DNA from: Candidatus Gastranaerophilales bacterium
GTDB lineage: Bacteria; Cyanobacteriota; Vampirovibrionia; Gastranaerophilales; Gastranaerophilaceae
Reading direction: 5' to 3'
Assembly (NCBI GenBank): GCA_944323875.1
Contig: CALUUH010000012.1
Span: forward strand, 1 to 51,524
Length of the DNA stretch: 51,524 nucleotides
The notes under the pieces are model-generated. The model was given only the letters and a program-made list of their open reading frames with translations. It was not told the DNA's origin and did no database searches. This document shows, piece after piece, positions 35,041-43,413 of the stretch; position 1 is the stretch's first letter; each line of letters begins with the position of its first letter. The translations under genes were made by a program, and so were the position numbers.

Positions 35041-35062
35041 GTTATAGCTTTTTAAACGAGTC

Positions 35063-35091
35063 TTGTAATATTCAACGTAATACATTATAAT
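35063..35091 (+). promoter_or_regulatory. Strong plus-strand promoter before a 17-codon ORF
   Basis: TTGTAA (35063-35068) and TATAAT (35086-35091) have a 17-base spacer. About 20 bases on comes AGGAG and an ATG at 35124. The transcript would run into the 3' end of the minus-strand gene at 35161-35511. Confidence 0.6.
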
Positions 35092-35123
35092 AAATATAAG
35101 AATAAGGTTAATAGGAGACGCTA

Positions 35124-35177
35124 ATGTCAGAAGCTTGGGAAAAATGTCTTATCGACTTTATTAACAGAATGATGTAA
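35124..35177 (+). CDS. 17-codon ORF with ideal ribosome site, possibly a frameshifted gene start
   Basis: ATG 35124 has AGGAG six bases upstream and reads MSEAWEKCLIDFINRMM. The first residues recall the start of DnaA domain I (W-x-KCL), but the length forbids any firm claim. In the -1 frame the sequence continues open from 35165 to a stop at 35300-35302 as a Pro-rich tail, though that tail is also the mirror of the Gly-rich gene on the other strand. It could be a leader peptide, a broken gene or a small peptide. Confidence 0.35.
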   Translation: MSEAWEKCLIDFINRMM

Positions 35178-35511
35178 ATCCGCCGCCTGAGCAGCCGCCT
35201 GAAGAAGCTCCGCAGCTTGCTGTTGCGCCGCCTGAAAATCCGCCTGCTGCACCGAGAGTTGATACTGCATTAGAAAAATTACCCAGAAATCCTCCGCTGT
35301 AAGCAACTGTTTCTCCGTCGCCGCAGTCTGCATACATTGCGTAGTTTACTGCAAACGGATTGCTTGAAGAAAATGAATCATAAGATTCTGCTGCAAAATA
35401 ATTAAACGCTGAATTCATTGCTAATGACCCTGCTGTTTCTACAGCTTTTGTCGGTCTTGCGCTCTCGGTTTGATTAGCTCTGCTTGAAGATTTACCTGTA
35501 ATCCCGTTCAT
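35161..35511 (-). CDS. Small protein with Gly/Ser/Cys-rich C-terminus, possible peptide precursor
   Basis: The 116-aa product starts MNGITGKSSSRANQTES with AAGGAG nine bases upstream (ATG 35511, preferred over 35532). The N-terminal half is polar and Ser-rich; the middle has alternating aromatic residues (FNYFAAESYDSF). The last 30 residues are mostly Gly, Ser, Ala and Cys (GATASCGASSGGC, then SGGGFTSFC). Such a tail resembles precursors of post-translationally modified peptides or a structural protein, but no modification enzyme is next to it. No family recognised. A TATAAT lies on its strand at 35552-35547. Confidence 0.6.
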   Translation of the reverse strand: MNGITGKSSSRANQTESARPTKAVETAGSLAMNSAFNYFAAESYDSFSSSNPFAVNYAMYADCGDGETVAYSGGFLGNFSNAVSTLGAAGGFSGGATASCGASSGGCSGGGFTSFC

Positions 35512-35760
35512 TATCTCTGACTCCTTAATCATCTCGTGCTTACATTATTATAAAAAAAAATATTTTTACCCGATTTCAAGCATGGTATTTTTTCGTAACA
35601 TTTGTTAACAAATTCTCATTAAATAAATGATTACTGTCAATAGCCAATCTTTACAAGGAATATAGACCTTACGGTTTAGTTATTTTTAAACCAATGGATT
35701 GATGTTTGTTTACAACAATACCGCTAGTATATAAGTGTAAAAGATTAGGGGAAAAATAAG

Positions 35761-36378
35761 TTGAGAAGATTAATTTTAATAGTTACAATATTATTTATAT
35801 TTGCCGTCAATGCGGTATCTGCCGCCGGAAACTTTTTAAATTCCGTTGTGCTTGAAGGTACTGAAAACGGCTACAATGTTGTTTTGAGATCGGATGCACG
35901 TGTGAAGGTTAAAAAGTCAATTAAATCCAACGATAGCATGGTGTTGACGCTTCGCGGAATTACTGTTGCGGATAATATTAATACTCTGTATAAAAATACA
36001 ACCAGTGTAAATAATATTATTGTTGAATCGGCCGCGCCAGATGAGGTTAAGGTTTATATTAATGCAAAAGATATTGCAAAGGCAAATGTTATTCTAAGCA
36101 CGCCTAACTCTGCCCCGCTGGCTGTCGGAGACAGGTTTGCCAGAGAAAAGATGGTCTGGACAGGATTTTCAGTGATATTTTTGCTTCTTATGATACATTC
36201 AATCAAATCCCAAAATAGGCGCATTGTTCGGAAAATGAATATGAGAGACCGTGAAATAGAGTTTTATAAAGCAACTATACCAAGCATTAATTATAAAGTT
36301 AAAAACACATATTCTACAATCCCTACTGCTAACAATGCAAGAACACTTAGACAATTCCAAAACTTAACAAAGTTCTAA
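35761..36378 (+). CDS. Membrane protein with AMIN-like periplasmic domain
   Basis: Starts at TTG with AGGGGA upstream. Residues 1-22 form a signal or anchor (RRLILIVTILFIFAVNAVSAAG). Residues 25-115 form beta-rich text like AMIN domains (VVLEGTENGYNVVLRSDARV), which bind peptidoglycan or secretin parts. A second hydrophobic segment, WTGFSVIFLLLMIHSI, near residue 140 anchors the C-terminus, leaving a basic cytoplasmic tail. A role in the cell envelope or pilus machinery is possible. A bidirectional terminator follows. Confidence 0.65.
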   Translation: MRRLILIVTILFIFAVNAVSAAGNFLNSVVLEGTENGYNVVLRSDARVKVKKSIKSNDSMVLTLRGITVADNINTLYKNTTSVNNIIVESAAPDEVKVYINAKDIAKANVILSTPNSAPLAVGDRFAREKMVWTGFSVIFLLLMIHSIKSQNRRIVRKMNMRDREIEFYKATIPSINYKVKNTYSTIPTANNARTLRQFQNLTKF

Positions 36379-36403
36379 ACAAAATGATTTACATTATTTC
36401 GAA

Positions 36404-36428
36404 AAAAGCCCTTATTTAAAGGGCTTTT
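36404..36428. terminator. Bidirectional terminator between AMIN-like gene and wecB
   Basis: AAAAGCCCTT (36404-36413) pairs with AAGGGCTTTT (36419-36428) around ATTTA. It has T tracts on both strands, longer on the minus strand, so it serves both converging genes. Confidence 0.9.
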
Positions 36429-36431
36429 GTG

Positions 36432-37553
36432 TTATTTAAAATATTTTTGTATAATTGTTTCAATAATTTTTGCAGACTTGCCGTCTCCGTAAGGATTTTG
36501 AGCCTTTAGCCTTGTGTTTGCAAATGTTCCGGACAAAATTTCTTCTGACTCTGATATTATTTTTTCGTAATCAGCGCCTACGAGTTTGGAAACACCTGCG
36601 TCTATACCTTCCTGTCGTTCTGTTTCATAGCGCATAACAAGGGTCGGACAGCCGAATGACGGTGCTTCTTCCTGAATACCGCCGGAATCTGTCAGGATTA
36701 ATTTGGCATGTTTCATTAAATATACCAAATTGGGGTAATCAAGCGGCGATAAAAGTTTAATATTGTTGTACTTTTCAAGGCGCGAATGAATTTTATCTTT
36801 GACATTAGGATTTGGATGTACCGGAATGACAAAAACATGGTCTTTGTATTCTTTTGCAAGATATTCTATTGCATCAAGTATTCTGTTTATCCTTTCACCA
36901 TGGTTTTCGCGTCTGTGAACAGTTATCAAAATAAGTTTATCGTTTATCTCTATATTTTGTCCTTTAAAAAATTTAGATGCATGATTTAATGTATTTTCAG
37001 AAAGGCAGAAAAGCGCATCAATCACGGTATTTCCAACAACAAAAATTTTACTGTCTGAAATATCTTCACGCAAAAGTGCCTGTCTGTTTTTCTCCGTCGG
37101 AGCAAAGTTGAGTTCTGCAACTCGTGTTGTCATCTGGCGCATAACTTCTTCCGGAAACGGTTCATATATGTCATAAGAGCGCAGGCCTGCTTCAACATGG
37201 AATACAGGAATTTTTCTGTAAAAACTCGTCAGCGCCCCGCAAAGGACAGTCATTGTATCTCCCTGAACAACTGTTGCATCTATTTGATTTTGTTCATATA
37301 CCTTATCAAGTGCAGTTAATATCCGTGACTGAACGCCAGCAAGAGATTGATTTTCGCGCATTACATCAAGATTGAAATCAGCCTTGAGATTAAAATATGA
37401 AAGTGTTTGATTAGAAAGCTCTTTTTGCTGTTCTGTATTGCAAATCAAAACATTATATCTCGCCGGATATTTTTTCATCTCCAATATAACCGGAGCGAGT
37501 TTTATAACCTCGGGACGCGTCCCGAATACAAATAATATATTCTTCTTATCCAT
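36432..37553 (-). CDS. wecB: UDP-N-acetylglucosamine 2-epimerase, non-hydrolysing
   Basis: The 373-aa protein has FVFGTRPEVIKLAPVI, VVQGDTMTVLCGAL, VEAGLRSYD, PFPEEVMRQMTTR, VHRRENHG and the uridine-site TDSGGIQEEAPSFGCPTLVMR with ERQEG. All are diagnostic of WecB. It makes UDP-ManNAc for surface polysaccharide or teichoic-acid-like polymers. It lies apart from and opposite to the main glycan row. A perfect 7-bp inverted repeat GTTTATA/TATAAAC (37555-37574) stands right at its start. Confidence 0.93.
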   Translation of the reverse strand: MDKKNILFVFGTRPEVIKLAPVILEMKKYPARYNVLICNTEQQKELSNQTLSYFNLKADFNLDVMRENQSLAGVQSRILTALDKVYEQNQIDATVVQGDTMTVLCGALTSFYRKIPVFHVEAGLRSYDIYEPFPEEVMRQMTTRVAELNFAPTEKNRQALLREDISDSKIFVVGNTVIDALFCLSENTLNHASKFFKGQNIEINDKLILITVHRRENHGERINRILDAIEYLAKEYKDHVFVIPVHPNPNVKDKIHSRLEKYNNIKLLSPLDYPNLVYLMKHAKLILTDSGGIQEEAPSFGCPTLVMRYETERQEGIDAGVSKLVGADYEKIISESEEILSGTFANTRLKAQNPYGDGKSAKIIETIIQKYFK

Positions 37554-37672
37554 AGTTTATAGTCTAGTATAAACAATTATTATTGGCAATTATATACCTT
37601 AGAAAATTAGCAAATAAGGCAATTAAAAATTGCTCTATTCAGCTTAATATTTATCAGAAAGGAGTTGCTGCT

Positions 37673-37903
37673 ATGTACGAATTATATGTATTGGAAACCT
37701 GTCCGTATTGTCATAAAGTAATGGAATATTTAGACAAAAACAATATCAAATATATTAAAAAAATTATAACTGATGAGAATGTACACAAAGAACTTTTAAA
37801 AATTGGCGGACACGATCAAGTACCTTTTTTGTATGACAAAGAAAAAGGTATCAAGTTATATGAATCTGACGATATTATTGAATTTATAAGTGAAAACAAG
37901 TAG
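37673..37903 (+). CDS. Glutaredoxin
   Basis: The 76-aa protein has the CPYC redox site at residues 10-13, then VPFLYDKEKGIKLYESDDIIEFI, the usual cis-Pro and glutathione-binding region. I begin at ATG 37673 with GAAAGGAG upstream; the frame is open further but without a site. It reduces disulfides or handles iron-sulfur clusters. Eight bases later is the Hcp-like gene, suggesting a shared redox task. Confidence 0.88.
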   Translation: MYELYVLETCPYCHKVMEYLDKNNIKYIKKIITDENVHKELLKIGGHDQVPFLYDKEKGIKLYESDDIIEFISENK

Positions 37904-37911
37904 GTGAAGAT

Positions 37912-39504
37912 ATGTATTATAATTTTAAACCTGATAATGATGAAACCTGTGTATCACGCGGAATTTGTTCGACATCTCCGGAGATTGCAGCGTTGCAAGA
38001 AGTTATGTTTGTAATGCTCCGCGGGCTTGCCTATTATGTAATCAAACTGGAATTGTCCGGTGCTAAAAATACCAAAATTAAGATGGATATGGTGCAAAAT
38101 ATTGTCTATCTTTCTTCCTTGCAAGAGTATACAGATGAACAGGTGCATCAGATTGTTAATAATCTTTTTTCAAACTTTATAAACACTGAAAAAATATATA
38201 AGGATTTTTGCACAAGCAGCAAAATGACATTTGATAAGTTTAATTCGCCTATTAAATTTGAAAATAATATGGATATGAATAAATTAATCAGTGAAGGAGA
38301 TAAGGTTTATAAAAACAAATACCGCAGTCTTGATAAGACAATAAAAAATTATGCTGAAATTCTTTTTTGCATTCTTAAAAGTCTGGCTTTTTTAGTCATA
38401 GACCTGAGCGATAATGACATAGAAAGTACAGAAGCACAAAAAGAGATTATAAAAGCTTTAAACCTCTTTAACCAGCATAATTTATCTGATGATAAACTGA
38501 GAAAACTAATCTATAATCTTGCGGATATAAATGCTGATTTAATGTTCAAACTAAATGATATTAAAACAAAGAAATTCGGTCAGATACATAGTACAGAGGT
38601 TTCGTGCTCAACACAAAAAGGCAAAGCAATTCTGGTATCAGGAAATAATTTATCAGAATTACAAGAAGTTTTGGAAGCTGTCAAGGATAAGGATATAAAT
38701 GTTTATACAAACGGTAATTTATTAATTGCCCATGCTTATGAAAAATTTGCAGAATATGAAAACCTTAAAGGACACTTTGGAAACGGAGTGCAAACATCTG
38801 TTCTCGATTTTGCAACTTTTCCGGGGGCGATATTACTTACAAAAAATGAAGCGCATAATGTTGAATATCTTTATCGCGGCCGAATATTTACAACAGATGA
38901 AATTCCGCCCAAAGGTGTGGCAAAATTAAATTCTAAAAATCTCGTTCCGCTGATAGAGGGCGCAATGAATACAAAGGGTTTTGCACGCTCCCATAATAGA
39001 CCATCTGTATCCGTAGGGTTTGATATTGATAAAGTTGAAGAACAATTCGACGAAGTAGCAATGCAGCTTGAAAGCGGTGTTTACAAGCATCTTTTTATTA
39101 TCGGGCTTTCTAATCCGACTTATCAGCTGGATAATTATTTCAAAAATTTATTTTTGCTAAAACCTGATGATGCAGCTGTTATAAGTTTTTCATACAGTGC
39201 CAATTGTAAGAATATATACACAATAAATGCAGCAAGTGATTATTCACTGGCAACCAGTCTATTATACAAATTATTTGAAAAAGTTCCTGTTGACAGTCCG
39301 CAATTAACGTTTTTCCTGACACGCTGTGATAACAGTGCATTTGCAGGGATGATAAGACTAAATCAAAAGTGCGCTAAAAACATTTATATGTCTGCATGCC
39401 AGCCAAATATAATGAATCCTGCAACACTTGATGCATTCAAAGGTCTGTATAATATAAACAATATGAGTATAGCAAGCGTTGATTTGGAAAAAATTATCGG
39501 TTAA
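37912..39504 (+). CDS. Hybrid-cluster-protein family homologue lacking most metal ligands
   Basis: The 530-aa protein follows the Hcp/prismane layout. Its N-terminus has TCVSRGICSTSPEIAALQEV, with C13 and C19 (true Hcp has four cysteines). The Rossmann-like part contains ILVSGNNLSELQEVLEAVKDKDINVYTNGNLLIAHAYEKF, with a conserved His, and then GHFGNGVQTSVLDFATFPGAILL. The usual hybrid-cluster cysteines appear lost: TTNC is here LTKNEA, the GCDG motif is GLSNP, and the last Cys and Glu-x-Lys sites have no match. It is probably not a functional hydroxylamine reductase; perhaps a sensor or repurposed scaffold. It follows glutaredoxin by 8 bases. Confidence 0.7.
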   Translation: MYYNFKPDNDETCVSRGICSTSPEIAALQEVMFVMLRGLAYYVIKLELSGAKNTKIKMDMVQNIVYLSSLQEYTDEQVHQIVNNLFSNFINTEKIYKDFCTSSKMTFDKFNSPIKFENNMDMNKLISEGDKVYKNKYRSLDKTIKNYAEILFCILKSLAFLVIDLSDNDIESTEAQKEIIKALNLFNQHNLSDDKLRKLIYNLADINADLMFKLNDIKTKKFGQIHSTEVSCSTQKGKAILVSGNNLSELQEVLEAVKDKDINVYTNGNLLIAHAYEKFAEYENLKGHFGNGVQTSVLDFATFPGAILLTKNEAHNVEYLYRGRIFTTDEIPPKGVAKLNSKNLVPLIEGAMNTKGFARSHNRPSVSVGFDIDKVEEQFDEVAMQLESGVYKHLFIIGLSNPTYQLDNYFKNLFLLKPDDAAVISFSYSANCKNIYTINAASDYSLATSLLYKLFEKVPVDSPQLTFFLTRCDNSAFAGMIRLNQKCAKNIYMSACQPNIMNPATLDAFKGLYNINNMSIASVDLEKIIG

Positions 39505-40154
39505 AGTTTCCAGGGATAATCGTCCGGGATTTTCCAGTCATTGAGCTGTATGATTTTGGCTGCGGCGCTTGCGTACTTATACAAAAGTGTTTCATCAAAT
39601 GTTATAGTGTTTCCCTCATCATCTGTTACGTAGCATGGAACATAAGGTTCAATTCCTTTGTCCTTGTAGTTTTTGTCACAAGCCGGAGTTTCTTGTAAAT
39701 TGGGATAAAAACCAAAACGAAAACAATTGCTGCCTAAAAACTCGCTGTAATCACCTGAAAAGTATTTAGATTTAGCATCAATGCAATAGAGATAATCTCT
39801 TTCTCTGAAGGTCATAGACATTCCGGAGCCATCAACAAAGTATAATATAAAATTATTGTTGGCTTTATCAGTTTTGACAGTCTTTAAGTATTTAGCGAAG
39901 TATTGAGTATAAAATTGCTCTTTTGCCTCAGGAGTATTGTCAATAAAAGTGTCCCAGGTAGTTTTATCGCCGTTATCAATTTCAGAAAGTCTGATTGCTT
40001 CATTTATATTGGTGTAAAATTTTATTAATTTAGTTTCAACAACTTTCTTTTTGTAGGAGGTTATTAGTGAAGGAATTGTTACTGCTGCGACTATGCCGAT
40101 TACCGCGAGTGTTATCAAAACTTCTGCCATTGTGAAAGCGTTTTTAGTTGTCAT
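39501..40154 (-). CDS. Type IV pilin-like prepilin (FTMAEVLITL leader)
   Basis: The 217-aa product begins with a short basic leader and the prepilin methylation motif FTMAEVLITLAVIGIVAAVTIPSL, with Glu at position +5 after the cleavage site. A globular domain with several Cys follows (YCIDAKSKYF, CFRFGFYPNL). A type IV pilus, type II secretion or competence pseudopilin is likely. It is typical of the many orphan prepilins of Gastranaerophilales-like genomes. It overlaps the Hcp-like gene's 3' end by 4 bases. Confidence 0.85.
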   Translation of the reverse strand: MTTKNAFTMAEVLITLAVIGIVAAVTIPSLITSYKKKVVETKLIKFYTNINEAIRLSEIDNGDKTTWDTFIDNTPEAKEQFYTQYFAKYLKTVKTDKANNNFILYFVDGSGMSMTFRERDYLYCIDAKSKYFSGDYSEFLGSNCFRFGFYPNLQETPACDKNYKDKGIEPYVPCYVTDDEGNTITFDETLLYKYASAAAKIIQLNDWKIPDDYPWKL

Positions 40155-40285
40155 AATATATCCTTTTGTATGTTATTTAACTTCTATTTTTATTTGTATT
40201 ATATGGCATTTTATTTCAAATTGCAAGTAATTATATTGGGTTAACTTATTATTTCTTATAAATACTATTAATAATAGGAGTAGGT

Positions 40286-40612
40286 ATGCAAAATCGTATT
40301 TGTAAAACACTTGGAGAAAATATTAAACGTATAAGAAAAGCAAAGGGCCTTAATCAGGATACTCTCGCAGAACTCGTTGGTATTGAGATTAAATCGTTAA
40401 GTCTGATAGAAACAGGTAAAGGATTTGTATCTGCAAAAACTCTTGAAAAACTTACTAAGGTTCTGAATATAAGTGCGGCAGAGCTTTTTGAAGATAGCAC
40501 GGACAAAGATACTGAAAAAATATATAGTTCTATCATATCTAATCTGGAACTTATAAGAAATAATGCAGAAAAACTTGAAACAGCAAATCTTGTTATAAAA
40601 AGTTTATTGTAA
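40286..40612 (+). CDS. XRE-family transcriptional regulator
   Basis: The 108-aa product has the helix-turn-helix LGENIKRIRKAKGLNQDTLAELVGIEIKSLSLIETGKG, followed by a helical tail that may dimerise. AGGAG precedes ATG. It stands alone between the prepilin and rpsG, both on the other strand. Target genes unknown. Confidence 0.85.
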   Translation: MQNRICKTLGENIKRIRKAKGLNQDTLAELVGIEIKSLSLIETGKGFVSAKTLEKLTKVLNISAAELFEDSTDKDTEKIYSSIISNLELIRNNAEKLETANLVIKSLL

Positions 40613-40614
40613 AC

Positions 40615-40647
40615 AAAAAGCGAGGTTAAATAAACCCCCGCTTTTTT
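40615..40647. terminator. Terminator between XRE gene and rpsG
   Basis: An imperfect stem of GCGAGGTT (40620-40627) with AACCCCCGC (40633-40641), extended by A and T tracts, lies between the two convergent genes. It can act on both strands. Confidence 0.75.
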
Positions 40648-40668
40648 ATTATATCAATAAAAAATTGA

Positions 40669-41139
40669 TTAATATCTGTAATGAGCGAATGCTTTGTTAG
40701 CTTCAGCCATCTTGTGGGTATCTTCACGTTTCTTACAAGCTGCGCCTGAGCCGTTTGAAGCATCGATTAATTCATTGGTTAATTTGTCAATGAATGATTT
40801 GCCGCCGCGTTTTTTAGCAGATTCAATAATCCATGAAGAAGCGAGCGCAAATCCTCTGTCAGCTTTAACTTCGATAGGTACTTGATATGTAGACCCACCG
40901 ATACGTCTTGCTTTTACTTCCAGTAACGGAGTTGCGTTAGTAAGTGCCTTCTGGAATATTTCAAGCGCTTTTTCATTAGTTCTTTCTTCGATTTTACTCA
41001 TAGTAGAATAGAAGATTTTTTCAGCGAGTGATTTTTTACCACGGCGCATAATTCTGTTGATAAATTTAGAGATATCAACGCTGTTGTATACAGGATCAGC
41101 TAACGGAATACGTTTAGCCGGTTTAGAACGTCTTGACAT
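40669..41139 (-). CDS. rpsG: 30S ribosomal protein S7
   Basis: The 156-aa protein has the full S7 pattern: [56 protein letters not shown] and the C-terminal KANKAFAHYRY-like end (EANKAFAHYRY). It binds 16S rRNA at the head of the small subunit. The start overlaps the rpsL stop by one base. The usual downstream fusA and tuf are absent: an XRE gene and a terminator follow. Confidence 0.97.
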   Translation of the reverse strand: MSRRSKPAKRIPLADPVYNSVDISKFINRIMRRGKKSLAEKIFYSTMSKIEERTNEKALEIFQKALTNATPLLEVKARRIGGSTYQVPIEVKADRGFALASSWIIESAKKRGGKSFIDKLTNELIDASNGSGAACKKREDTHKMAEANKAFAHYRY

Positions 41140-41525
41140 TACTTCTTACCTCCTTTTGCATTTTTCTTAGCACCGTATTTAGATCTGCTTTGTGCGCGGT
41201 TTGCAACGCCTGCAGTATCCAGAGTACCTCTGATGATGTGGTAACGAACACCAGGAAGGTCTTTAACCCTGCCGCCTCTGATAAGAACAACACTGTGTTC
41301 TTGAAGGTTGTGGCCGATACCAGGGATATATGAAGTAACTTCATAACCGTTTGTTAATCTTACTCTGGCAACTTTTCTAAGTGCAGAGTTAGGTTTTTTA
41401 GGGGTAGTTGTGTAAACCCTTGTACATACTCCGCGTCTTTGAGGACATTCCATCAATGCCGGAGATTTTGTTTTGTCGATTAGCTTTTTGCGTTCTTTAC
41501 GAACAAGCTGGTTAATTGTAGGCAT
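41139..41525 (-). CDS. rpsL: 30S ribosomal protein S12
   Basis: The 128-aa protein shows [76 protein letters not shown] and the basic tail [16 protein letters not shown]. It is a decoding-centre protein and its PNSALRK loop carries the streptomycin-related lysine. AAAAGGAG precedes ATG. A roughly 200-base leader with hairpins lies upstream. Confidence 0.97.
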   Translation of the reverse strand: MPTINQLVRKERKKLIDKTKSPALMECPQRRGVCTRVYTTTPKKPNSALRKVARVRLTNGYEVTSYIPGIGHNLQEHSVVLIRGGRVKDLPGVRYHIIRGTLDTAGVANRAQSRSKYGAKKNAKGGKK

Positions 41526-41748
41526 TTTTTTCTCCTTTTATTTAGTAACATATTCGGCAAAATCATAAACCTGAAACCCTTACGCATTCCGGTACGACCG
41601 GACCACGGGCGCTTATTTAAAAGCTTGCGGGTAAATCGCTGGCAGTATTATAAAAACCGGCTTTCCGCCCCTTACGTCCTATTTTTGCCTCACTATACTG
41701 ACAATTCAGCACGATATTTCAACATAGTGTACTATAATTAAACTACTC
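41526..41748 (-). promoter_or_regulatory. Leader of the rpsL-rpsG operon, structured
   Basis: No gene is visible. On the minus strand a -10-like TATAGT stands near 41695, and a 6-bp perfect hairpin TCCGGT-CGT-ACCGGA (41588-41602) lies about 65-75 bases before the rpsL start. Further GC-rich stretches (AAGGGGCGGAAAGCCGG) could pair. Such a leader is consistent with autoregulation by S7 or S12, but I cannot match it to a known motif. Confidence 0.4.
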
Positions 41749-42756
41749 TCAAAAACTATTGTCAATAGGTTTATCCGGCTGCAATTTTTCAATTTCCGCA
41801 AGCGCATTTTCTAAAGGTAAGTTTTTTAGCAATGCTTTAATATGCGCACCTTTTTCAAGATCATAATAATAACCGGAGAATTTGTTGTAACTTACCGCAT
41901 ATTCTGAACAGTTAACAGCCTCTTCGACAGGAAGGTCTGTTAATAGCTTTTGGGTGAAATGGAACATTTGATTTGAAAAATATTCATTTTCATCGCGGTC
42001 GCTCAATACACATGAATTCATAATCTGTTCCACATCTGCAACAGGATATTGCTTTGCAAGCTTAAATCCCTGCTCAAATAAAGCATAATCAACTGTTTCA
42101 TTACCGAATCTATCCTGCAGCTTGGCCGTATTTGCAACGGCGGCTACTATCTCAAGCGGATATTCATCCAGTTTCTGATCTATATTTTTTTGAAGCTTAT
42201 TATTTACAATATGCTTGTCATTTTTCATAATTTTTGTTGAATCAATATATATTTCCCTGTCATCCTCATCCGTAAAATCATCAATCTTTGAGTTCATTTT
42301 CGGCGGCTCCGGAATAACTACAGACAAGCTGAAAATTGGTTCTTTATAAAACAGTTCATTGTCTAGTTCTTCAGTTTGGAAGCACCCGTTCAGGTCAAAA
42401 TCACAATCTTTATTTAGTAAATAATCAGGATGTATAGGATTAAAGAAATGTTTTGGAGCTTTTATATCATCTTCATCATATTCCATATACCCCCGTTTGT
42501 CATAATCCCGTTTTGGATCAAACAGTTCGTCGTCGCGAAAAATTGCTCTGCACGGGCCATCATATTCTTCCGGCTCATTTTCCTCAGGAGTATAAAGTGA
42601 AGCAGGCAAAATAAACGGCCTTGGATATGTATAATTTTGTTCATAAACCTGCATTTTATCAGTGTTTATATCCTTATTGTTTTTTTGTTGTTTTTGAGCA
42701 GTAAAATTAGTCTGTGATTTATGCAAATTGTTAAATGATATATTTTGTATTCTCAT
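41749..42756 (-). CDS. Acidic hypothetical protein, 335 aa
   Basis: The N-terminus MRIQNISFNN-xxx-NFTAQ resembles a start common in Gastranaerophilales proteins of unknown role (ISF...F-T/G-A). The middle is acidic and disordered-looking with many Tyr, Asp and Pro (EEYDGPCRAIF, YMEYDEDDIKAPKHFF). The C-terminal half looks helical, with repeats such as DLPVEEAVNCSEYAV and NLPLENALAEIEKL. No membrane segment, no known family. It ends in front of rpsL. Confidence 0.6.
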   Translation of the reverse strand: MRIQNISFNNLHKSQTNFTAQKQQKNNKDINTDKMQVYEQNYTYPRPFILPASLYTPEENEPEEYDGPCRAIFRDDELFDPKRDYDKRGYMEYDEDDIKAPKHFFNPIHPDYLLNKDCDFDLNGCFQTEELDNELFYKEPIFSLSVVIPEPPKMNSKIDDFTDEDDREIYIDSTKIMKNDKHIVNNKLQKNIDQKLDEYPLEIVAAVANTAKLQDRFGNETVDYALFEQGFKLAKQYPVADVEQIMNSCVLSDRDENEYFSNQMFHFTQKLLTDLPVEEAVNCSEYAVSYNKFSGYYYDLEKGAHIKALLKNLPLENALAEIEKLQPDKPIDNSF

Positions 42757-42823
42757 GAGACCCCTTTAGTTTTGAAAACGACATTATTTGCATTAAAATC
42801 CTAAAATATTTTTTTTTGCTAGT

Positions 42824-43318
42824 CTATGTCAATTTAAAATCGCCGTATTTTTTGATATGTTCAACAAGCCCGCCGTCTTGCAACATTTTTATCATAACTG
42901 GAGGAAGCGGCTCTATGGCGATTATAGCGCCGTTAGTCAAGTCTTTCAGAATACCTTTTTCTATGTCCAAATCCAATTCATCCCCCGCATTAATAGCGTC
43001 GGTATCGCACTCAATTGCAAGCAGGCCGATATTTATGGCGTTTCTGTAGAAAATTCTGGCAAATGATTTTGCAATAACCGCGCCTACGCCTGCAATTTTA
43101 ATAATCTGCGGGGCATGTTCACGCGAAGATCCGAGTCCAAAGTTTTTACCGCCGACAACAAAATCCCCCTTTTGCATTTTGCTCGCGAATGTCGGATCTG
43201 CGTCTTCCAGAACATGTTTTGCAAATTCCGGTAAATTAGACCTGAGGTGGAACAATCTCCCCGGTGCTATATGGTCTGTCGAAATGTTATCTCCGAATTT
43301 AAAAGCTTTGCCTCTCAT
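42824..43318 (-). CDS. leuD: 3-isopropylmalate dehydratase small subunit
   Basis: The 164-aa product has DNISTDHIAPGRLFHLR, the conserved GGKNFGLGSSREHAPQIIK loop, IAKSFARIFYRNAINIGL and the C-terminal GDELDLD part. It is the small subunit of the aconitase-family leucine-biosynthesis isomerase (LeuCD type). LeuC is not in the window. Divergent from the phosphatase gene. Confidence 0.93.
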   Translation of the reverse strand: MRGKAFKFGDNISTDHIAPGRLFHLRSNLPEFAKHVLEDADPTFASKMQKGDFVVGGKNFGLGSSREHAPQIIKIAGVGAVIAKSFARIFYRNAINIGLLAIECDTDAINAGDELDLDIEKGILKDLTNGAIIAIEPLPPVMIKMLQDGGLVEHIKKYGDFKLT

Positions 43319-43413
43319 ATAAATCTCCTATATCTGTTGTATTTCTACTTATATTCTACTATTAAAATTTTTAAATGTATGTTATAATTAAGAAAAATAA
43401 ACAGGAGTTAATT

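Noticed and set aside
35165-35302. Pro-rich plus-strand reading as a gene on its own
   Set aside because: Glycine codons on the opposite strand force prolines here, and there is no start codon in frame; kept only as part of a finding.
35127-35333. Gln/Ala-rich 68-aa minus-strand frame
   Set aside because: It is an alternative frame of the Gly/Cys-tailed gene, with no start signal and low-complexity composition caused by the repeats.
37555-37574. Inverted repeat GTTTATA/TATAAAC before wecB as a proven operator
   Set aside because: It is AT-rich and could occur by chance between divergent promoters; no regulator linked.
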